This document shows positions 56,377 to 64,000 of a DNA stretch of 64,000 nucleotides, one piece after another. The first letter of the stretch is position 1, and each line of letters opens with the position of its first letter. The notes under the pieces are model-generated. The model did no database searches, was not told where the DNA came from, and saw only the letters and a list, made by a program, of their open reading frames with translations. Made by a program: the position numbers and the translations under genes. Origin of the DNA: Anolis sagrei (taxonomy: Eukaryota; Chordata; Lepidosauria; Squamata; Anolidae); contig NC_090023.1 of assembly GCF_037176765.1 (NCBI RefSeq), forward strand, positions 107,887,866 through 107,951,865. The letters run 5' to 3'.

Positions 56377-57207
56377 AGCTTCCCCATCATCTAATCCACT
56401 GCTTTGCAGGTTTCCTTCCTCTCCTCTCTGCTTTTTTCCTTTTCTGTGAAGTTTATTTCTTGCCTGTAGCTGTTTACATTTTACAATGCTCTGGTGGATT
56501 AAAACTCAAGCATTAAATGACCTTTCCGAGAATGAGATACAGTGGCAAAATAGGAAGGACAGGAGAGCATAATTGCTAGATCCCTGAATCTGCTGTTCAG
56601 AGGGACCTTCTCCACAGGCCCAAGACCTGCAACCCATCACAGGTTAACCTGGAGCGTCAAGAATCCAAACAGATTTAATCCTTAGATAGATGTGGGTTAG
56701 GACCATAAAGCATGGATTCTGTTGGCTTTATTCTTTGTAAGCCTTAAAAACCATTTCACTGGTGTATCAAGATCTGGCACTTGTACGTTGAGACAACAGT
56801 AACATAGATAAAAGCAAGAGAAACATATTATTTAAAATAATGTTTAGTTTTATCCTTAACAGCTGTCTATCACCTATATTCTCTCAATAGGATAGTATGT
56901 ATGCCTTAGCTGATAAATGTATCATGCACAGATTGGCCAGTTATTTACCAGTTGCATTCTACTTCTTGAAATTAGGCTGCACAGAACCTGCTTATTTTAC
57001 CCCAGTTGTTAAAGCTAGCGAATATAAATTATGATAAATCAAATTCAAAGAGATTTGCTCAGTCAAGCTTTTAAGACACCTTATCTTTACTGAAGCTTTT
57101 TGGAGCACCTCTAAAATTTTCCATAAAGACATCTCTTACACTTACCAAAAAAAGTGGTTTTCACTAAACTGTAGGACTAAATATTTTTAGAAAAACAAAA
57201 AATAATT

Positions 57208-57430
57208 TTAAACAACCAAGGATACCTTTTGATCTCGCAACACAGGCACTCCATGAGGGTATCTTGTGATATTGTTTGTGTAGTATTCAGTCTTTTGCCA
57301 GTCTTCATTCCAGTTCTGGACCTTGTATTGAGGCTGACACTTTGTAATCCTTTCCAGAATGACACGATTCTCTCGGGTTATTCTTAGTAATTCTTGCTCT
57401 CGTATTTTTCGGTTTAAGCTAAAGTACAGG

Positions 57431-57465
<35 letters not shown>

Positions 57466-57478
57466 TACACACACACGC

Positions 57479-57509
<31 letters not shown>

Positions 57510-60500
57510 TATACATATACATATATATAAAAATGAAAGAAAACGTTTGAATTCCTATCTCTAGTTAGCTTAGCTAACATTCTCTCCTATGGTGTTTCTT
57601 CTATTTAGACAGGTATTTGTTTTATCTAATTGACATATTTTGCAGTACATTACTGTTTCATCTTCTTCATCTGACATTTTGGTACTTTTTCCCTTTTCAA
57701 AAGTTACTGTATTTCAACTGGGTGAAAACGTGACTTTGGGGTCAAGCCTTTGACAAATAACACAATGCAATAGATTGACTTGGATTTATGTTTAATCATT
57801 ACTGGAATGGTCTGACTATGATTGCGGATAATGTGGTTTTATAGTTGTAATTGCAATGTTTTATATGTTTTAATGCTCTTAATCTTATTTAAAATTTTAA
57901 TTGAAATGTATATTTAATTGTATATTGGATGTATATTGCTTTTGAGGCATTGAATTATTGCTTATGCTGCAAGCTGCCTTAAGTCCCCCTTGGGGTCGAG
58001 AAAGGTGGGATATAAATATAGTAAATAAATAAATACTGTTTTTAATTTTCTTTCTGTGGCTTTGAATTGTGCATAAACCTCACAAAAGTAGGAGCTGTAT
58101 AAATTGTCCAGTCATTAACAGGAAAGGGTGGATGCAAATAAGTGAAAGGACAGCGATGACTATTATTAATTATTATTTTCTTTATTTTTATCCAGCCTTT
58201 TCCATTTTTGAGTGCTAGACACAAGGAACATTAGAAATGGAAAACAGACAGATCTGCTTGTAAATTATGGAAGCACTAGATTACCAATCATACCTTTGAC
58301 TTTGGCTAGCAAATATTTCCAGTTTGCTTTCTTTTGCAGAAGTGATTAAGCTAAATTCCAATTACGTTATAATAATCCACAATCATTTTTTTGGGTTCTT
58401 GTCCAGAAAGGAAATTGTATCAGAAAAATAAATCTCAGTTATGCAACAGGGAAAGATCTGCCACACTTAAGTCTTTGTACACTTGCTTGGCATAAATCAA
58501 ATAAATTCAGGAGGCATATCTTTTGAACAAAGCTTCATAGGATCAGTAAATTGGTTTTTGAAACAATATTTATATGGAAAACTCTTATATATTTATTGGT
58601 AGGAAATTCTTCTTGCTGCTCTGTGCTGGGCATTATCTGCACTGTTGTGTTGACTCATATAATCCAGTTCAAAGCAGATAGTTTGTAATAACCACATTGA
58701 TAATCTGTATTACATAACAGTATAGATCCATCCTATGAATTATGTTAATCTCAAACTACTGGCCTCACACTGTAATTCAGCCTAAATGCTACTGCTTGTA
58801 TTTTAGACATTTACATGAACCTGTCAGTCAGTTGTCCCAAACATGTATTGATTACTTATAACGTGTCTAGTCACAGTTGATTCTTCCCATGACTCATAGA
58901 TATTCAGATATATCAAAAGCACGGCTTGGAAAATGTTGAGGGGGTAGCTTTATTACTCTGTTACAGAAAAAAACAAAAACAAAGAGACTTGTGGAACCTA
59001 AAATATCTGACATGAATGAACTATAGACTGTGAGTTATCGATATAACGTATACTGGTATATACATTCCCATACATTACTTTCCCCAATGTGACCTTTTCT
59101 AGTTGTATAGGATTACGGTTCCCATCACTTCAACCATCAAAGCAGCACCCTCTGACTGGGAATGTGGTAGTTATAAATAAATACATCAGGAGAGTGTAAA
59201 GTTGTGGAAAAATCCTTAATTACTTCACAAGTCTAGTAAGGTAAGGGTTTCCCCTGACATTAAGTCTAATCATGTCTGATTCTGGGGGATGGAGCTCATC
59301 TCCATTTCTAAATCGAAGAATCGGCATTGTCCATAGACACCACCAAGGTCATGTGGCCAGCATGACTGCATGGAGCGCCATTGCCTTCCCACAGAAGCGG
59401 TACCTATTGATCTGACATTTGCATGTTTTCGAACTGCTAGTTTGACAGAAGCTGGGCCTAATAGCAGGAGCTTACCCTGTTCCCTGGATTCAATCCGCTA
59501 ACCTTTTGGTCAGCAAGCTCAGCAGCTCAGCGGTTTAACCCACTGCACCACCAAGGGGGGCTGTTGTCTAACACAAATCTTACTTCAGCTGTTTACAACT
59601 TCCTACAATTTCCGTTTTCTGTTGTTATCCTGCATTGTCATGAGATTTTGTACATTTGAGAAACATGTAACTGGGAAACTTTCTTTCATTCTGATTGCAA
59701 ACCTTACCTTTTGGCCTCATATTCATTTTTGTTATCAATTCTTCCCGTAGTTCTCATAATATGAGATATCTTCCTGAGTAGCAGATGGTTGTCTCTCTCA
59801 ATGATTGACAAACGTTCCTTTTCCAGCTTAAAATATTTTAAAAGACAGAAGAATTATTTTGTAAACAATTTATTCCTTACATCCCTTTCTCCAGTTGCAA
59901 ATGACCATCATGAATGCCCGATTTGCTTTGCGACATGAGTGAAAGACAGGGACAGGTAATATGTGACTCTCCAATCAAATTGCATTTCCAATCGCCCATC
60001 ACCATTGGTTTTGCTGGATATGGCAGAAGGGAATTGCAGTCCAGCAATATCTGGAAGCCCCATGTTCCACATCCTTATTTTAGGCACGTTTCTTTCAGAA
60101 TGAAATTCACAATAAGCATTTTAAAAGAGTAGGAGACTTCGGCATCATTTAACACTTAGTTAAATTGCATTTTAAGATATGCAAAATATTCCTAATCATT
60201 CAAGTTAATGAGAAACAGGAGACCCTTGCAACATCATACCAGAGGTCTGAATAAAATTCCTACTTGGACCAGTGAGAATGCAGTTTTTATAGGGAAATTG
60301 ATAATGTCAATTTTATACTTATTTCTCACAATTAAGTGAGAAATAAGTAATGCTCACATTAAGAGCATTACAAAAGAGACCACATCAAAATCACAGAGTT
60401 CTGGTCTATGGTATGTTTGTGCTGACACTTGAACTTGGCACTCTCTTTTGTTTCTCTTTAAACAGGATATGGCTTTACTCCATGGTTTTCATCTCTGCTA

Positions 60501-63500
60501 TTTTATAAAGAAAACAAGCCATAGCACTGGCTGCTGCCAGTTCATGTTACAGTAAATCAATGGACCATATCGGTCAATATTTCACAGATGAAAACTGGGA
60601 CAAGTGTGACCAAGCAGCATTAGACTGTAATCCAGATAGGAAAAGTTATCAATGAGGAGGAACAGACAAGCTGCAGCAATTTGCATTTGCATATGCAATC
60701 CTCTTTCCTTTGCTGAGTTAATTTAGGCCCCTTCCACACAGCTGAATAAAATCCCTCATTACCTGCTTTGAACTGGAATATATGGCAGTGTGGACTCAGA
60801 TATCCCAATTCAAAGCAGATACTGTGTGATTTTTGCCTTGATATTCTGGGTTATATGGTTTTGTGGAAGGCCCTCAGTCCAAACTATTTTGCACTCTGAA
60901 CCCATCAGTTTGTAGCCACTGAAGTAATCTGAGGATAAAGAAGGAGAATGAGAGGAGGAGAGAAAAATTGCACCATTTTAAAAGCAGATAGAGAGGGCAT
61001 TAATTGGGACTATCTCTACCAAAGGACGACCGTTGTTGGGTATTATCATTGCATTTATGCATGACTGGGGATGCTGCCTGCCCTCAGTAAGCCATATGTC
61101 CCATGGTTTCCTGGTTTGTACGTGACCATTGTAACTTGTCTACCTAAAGGTTCAGACCTGTACTAACCAAAAGAGTTCCATGCAACTCAATGACATTTTC
61201 TGTATAGAGAGATCTAGGACAGAGATGGGCAGCTGCGGTTAGTGGGCCTCATGACCCCATGAGACTGCAGGGCTTCCTCATCTTCAGTTTGTATGGCTGG
61301 GTGTTTTAAAATCAAAATGCTTCATGTCCTGTCTAGGGAGAGAATTTTTCCTCCACCGCCTCCTCCCATTACAGTGCTTGAGGGATATCTTCCCCCTCAA
61401 ACTGGAAAAGACTTCAATCAAAACCTAGGTTAGGAGAAAGGCCTGATAAGTCTCATATTATTACAAAATTGTCCTCTTGCATCCTAAACTGGATCTACAC
61501 TGCCCTGTATCTCAGGATCTGATCCCAGATTATCTGTTTATCCCAGATTATCTGTCAATATAGACTCATATAATCCAATTGAAAGCAGATCAGATCCTGG
61601 AATATAGGGCAGTATCGATCAAGCTCTAGAGAATACGCGGTGGCTCTTTATCAATAAACCAAACATTTTTAAACCATCAATTTATAAGCATCAATGTACC
61701 TTGAGTTTTCTTAATTTCAAATGAAGATGCCCATAAGTTGGAGGAGGAGAGGTATCTACCACAGGGTTGGCTCTCTGGATCTAGAGCAGAAAAAAACCCC
61801 ACCTATTTTTGGAGATACTTATATTTTCCATTAGGATAAAAGCAAATGTCTGTATTATTATATTTTGAACACTTCCAGCAGCACATATATTCTACATACA
61901 GTATATCAATATAAGTTCAGAGGCACTCTCCTAGGTAAGACTCAAAAGCTCAGTAGTAAGAGAGAATGTCACTACAGAGAGAGCAAAAGAGGGCATTGTC
62001 CCTGAAAGTTTCCTTCAGTCTCCAGATTTATAGCATTTATAATCCTTTATCCTTAGATGCTTAAATAAGAAGTATAGTTTGCAAGATCTTCCTACTGCCA
62101 ATAATAATAGGATGGATCCTTATTCATAGGGTTACCATGTATTTGGTACAACTTGATATCAATTAACAATTAATAACATACTTAAAATGAATACCATTGT
62201 AGTGACAAGAAGTAGAATTATGTTGTCATGCAGAAGGAACTTTTTTCCCTTCTGCATGACAACATCATTCTACTTCTTGTCGCTATAATGGTAGTACGTC
62301 AATACCTTAAATCAAGAAATAGCTTCCTAAGATTTACAGAGACACTTGCTGGAACACCTCAGCAAGTGAGAGTCCAAAAGTGGCAGGCCAAAACCCAGAA
62401 CCTTAATCAATAGCTGATACCAAATGAGAAACTCCCTCCTGGGCACACAGAAGACCGGGCGATTTGGAAGGCGCTGAACAGACTGAGCTCTGGCACCATG
62501 AAATGCAGAACTAATCTTAAGAAATGGGACTACAAAGTGGAGTCCATGACATGCGAATGTAGAGAAGAGCACAGACCATTTACTACAATGCAGCCTGAGC
62601 CCTGCCACATGCCCAATGGAGGACCGTCTTACAGTGGCATCAGAGGCACTCCAAGTGGCCAGTTTCTAGTCAAAGAACATTGAGTATAATGCTAAGTTTG
62701 TTTGTGTTTCTAAATACATTATAACTGTGCCTTCAATTCGCTTCTGATAAATACAAGCACAGAAGGAATAAATACTTGCTACAATATAACTGCTCTCAGA
62801 GCTGTCAGTGAATCTAATACACCCTCCGGATACATCCACTTTGGATTACAACACATAAAGCGATTATAAAGCAAATTCTCATCTCAATCTGTGCATATGT
62901 ATTCTTCTATCTTCCTTTTAAAAACAAACTTACAGATTTAGTTTAATTTTAGGTGTTCTATAAATATGTCTTTTTAATACTCCATTTATTAAATTGTTGA
63001 GCATAGCCTAAAACAAAATTAGCAAGCCTCTTATAAGTGTGTTGTGAAAGCATTCACAATGATACAAAAGTTTAGAAAAAACTCTAAACAAGCCTAGAAA
63101 AGTGAGGTTTCCATTGGAAGTTCTGCTACTATATTCCAAGATAAATAAAAATTTCTTCCAAGAATATGGCAAGAAAAAGGGTTACAAACAGTGTCTTCCG
63201 GCATCAAATGTTTGCCGTTTATATGTTGTGCTCCGCCCTGAGTCCCCTTCGGGGTGAGAAGGGCAGAATATAAATGCTTTAAATAAATAAATTATTTTAT
63301 ATCACTGTGATAGGGGAGAAACTCACTCATTAATAATTGCCATTTTTAAATGCACGTGTCACTTCTTATTGGAGAAATTCATGCCCATAACAGGAAAAAA
63401 TAAGGCACCTATGGCATTTGCCACCTTTTTTTCTTTGGAGGGAAAAATCATATTTTCTGTACTGTGGTCATATAATTTTATTTTGATTTTAAATGTGGGG

Positions 63501-63752
63501 TCAAGAAGAAGTCATATCTAGTGCACACAGAAACAACAAGCATAAGCAATACCTAATTATTTATTATGTCTTTGGCAGAAATGCGAAGGCATTTCCTTTC
63601 AATAAGTTTGGCATGGCACAAGCGGCCCATTCTGCCTGTCAAGTTTGAGGTATGCTTACCTTTTTCACGTGTTCTTCATATGTCACTTTGTCCCACTTTT
63701 GCTGAAGATATTTATTGCCACATGGCAAAATTGGCTGGTAAGCACGATGCAT
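57208..63752 (-). CDS. CFAP97D2: CFAP97D2-like protein (CFAP97 domain, cilium/sperm), four coding exons
   Basis: Coding exons on the - strand: 63660-63752 (MHRAYQPILPCGNKYLQQKW...), 61700-61780 (ANPVVDTSPPPTYGHLHLKL...), 59708-59826 (ERLSIIERDNHLLLRKISHI...) and 57208-57418 (REQELLRITRENRVILERIT...). All junctions are AG/GT and in frame. Predicted about 167 aa if translation runs to TAA at 57208-57210. A GT at 57224-57225, after RDQK, could instead be a donor to a further exon. The layout (N-terminal basic segment, PVVDT-PP motif, two ERxN-type helices, NWNEDWQKTEYYTNNITRYP end) follows the CFAP97D1/CFAP97D2 family, whose members are linked to sperm flagella. Position next to CDC16 supports D2 over D1. 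An X-box-like site lies just upstream. Confidence 0.85.
57431..57530. repeat. (AT)n/(AC)n microsatellite in CFAP97D2-like intron 3
   Basis: An AT run followed by mixed CA and TACA repeats. It ends about 12 nt from the exon 4 acceptor at 57419-57420, so it forms the near-acceptor intron. Confidence 0.9.
57760..58035 (+). mobile_element. L2-like LINE 3' end
   Basis: gctgccttaagtcccccttg, gggtcgagaaaggtgggata and a taaataaataaat end. Confidence 0.65.
58627..58735. mobile_element. Foldback MITE remnant
   Basis: gctgggcattatctgcactg, tcatataatccagttcaaag, aacagtatagatccatccta. A decayed member of the 50.4-kb family. Confidence 0.5.
59240..59565 (-). mobile_element. Sauria SINE in CFAP97D2-like intron 3
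   Basis: aaggtaagggtttcccctga at the left (inverted tail), gaagcggtacctattgatct in the body, ggattcaatccgct (box B, antisense) and cactgcaccaccaagggg at the right. Confidence 0.92.
60725..60883. mobile_element. Foldback MITE, subfamily of 50117
   Basis: taggccccttccacacagct to ggttttgtggaaggccctca, inner cctgctttgaactggaatat. Confidence 0.85.
61487..61630. mobile_element. Foldback MITE next to exon 2 of the CFAP97D2-like gene
   Basis: ctggatctacactgccctgt, atctcaggatctgatcccag, then the inverse gatcagatcctggaatatag. About 70 nt from exon 2, in intron 2. Confidence 0.8.
62192..62293. repeat. Long hairpin at a LINE 5' end
   Basis: The arm taccattgtagtgacaagaa... of about 46 nt returns inverted after a short T-rich loop (62240-62248), with only a few mismatches. 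It ends about 10 nt before the LINE fragment. Confidence 0.9.
62303..62745 (+). mobile_element. Non-LTR retrotransposon 3' fragment (second copy)
   Basis: Matches 2278-2745: ttaaatcaagaaatagcttc, gcaagtgagagtccaaaagt, gaaatgggactacaaagtgg, acatgcgaatgtagagaag. It covers the C-terminal CCHC region (SMTCECREEH) and the tail. In CFAP97D2-like intron 1. A small deletion breaks the zinc-knuckle reading. Confidence 0.85.
63190..63295 (+). mobile_element. L2-like LINE/SINE tail
   Basis: catcaaatgtttgccgttta, ctccgccctgagtccccttc, ggggtgagaagggcagaata and an aaataaataaat end. The best preserved tail of this type in the window; also found at the end of the composite SINE at 15239. Confidence 0.75.
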
Positions 63753-63874
63753 CTTGAAACAATGAAATATCTCCAAATCTAAACCCTTTCAAAGGGAATG
63801 AGTCATCCCCAGCCAGGACCTTCTTGAACTAAGCTCTTAACAACACTGTGTGTTTGGAGCAGAGTCATGTGGCA

Positions 63875-63888
63875 GTTGTCATGGTATC
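63875..63888. promoter_or_regulatory. RFX X-box-like site upstream of the CFAP97D2-like gene
   Basis: GTTGTCATGGTATC matches the ciliary X-box palindrome GTTGCCATGGCAAC at 11 of 14 bases and lies about 125 nt upstream of the ATG. RFX factors drive cilia genes through such sites, which fits a cilium/sperm gene. Binding is inferred. Confidence 0.4.
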
Positions 63889-64000
63889 ATTGAATCAAAA
63901 AGTGAATAGCTGGTGGGAGCATTTTAAACAATATGTTCCAGAAATGGCAAACAAGTATGTAGGCTCTAAAACTAAGCTACCATTTTCCAGTACATTTATC

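Overview
The window is nuclear DNA from a squamate reptile, most likely an iguanian lizard of the Anolis type. Evidence: intron-rich vertebrate genes; tRNA-derived SINEs ending in ACCTTT repeats (the hallmark of Sauria SINEs); CR1 LINE tails ending in the ATTCTATG-type repeat; and many foldback, Tigger-like and hAT-like DNA-transposon remnants. No CRISPR array, operon or functional tRNA/rRNA gene was seen. Gene identities come from remembered family sequences; no database search was possible.

Gene layout, left to right: (1) the last two coding exons of an FBXO36-like F-box gene on the + strand (5573-6159); (2) UPF3A on the - strand, ten coding exons from 25655 down to 9178, 487 aa predicted; (3) CDC16 (APC6, an anaphase-promoting-complex subunit) on the - strand, eighteen coding exons from 49514 down to 29929, 623 aa predicted; (4) a CFAP97D2-like gene on the - strand, four coding exons from 63752 down to about 57208. 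All exons join in frame with AG/GT borders. The order CFAP97D2-CDC16-UPF3A matches human 13q34 as I recall it. The F-box gene, tail to tail with UPF3A, is not part of that human block as I remember it.

Control regions: UPF3A and CDC16 start in CpG-rich islands (about 25430-25870 and 49290-49740). The UPF3A island carries a perfect TCTCGCGAGA (BANP-type) motif and an inverted CCAAT box. The cilia-related CFAP97D2-like gene has an RFX X-box-like 14-mer about 125 nt upstream of its ATG.

The rest is mostly repeats: five Sauria SINEs, at least two other SINE families, CR1 and L2-like LINE 3' ends, two copies of a third non-LTR LINE (YADD reverse transcriptase, CCHC tail), Tigger-like elements, hAT-like elements, a cluster of foldback MITEs at 49.7-61.6 kb, a 403-bp tandem duplication (26410-27215), long pyrimidine tracts beside UPF3A exon 1, and microsatellites. 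The host genes are unrelated in function (ubiquitin ligase adaptor, mRNA decay, cell-cycle ubiquitin ligase, sperm/cilia protein); they are neighbours by conserved synteny, not a pathway.
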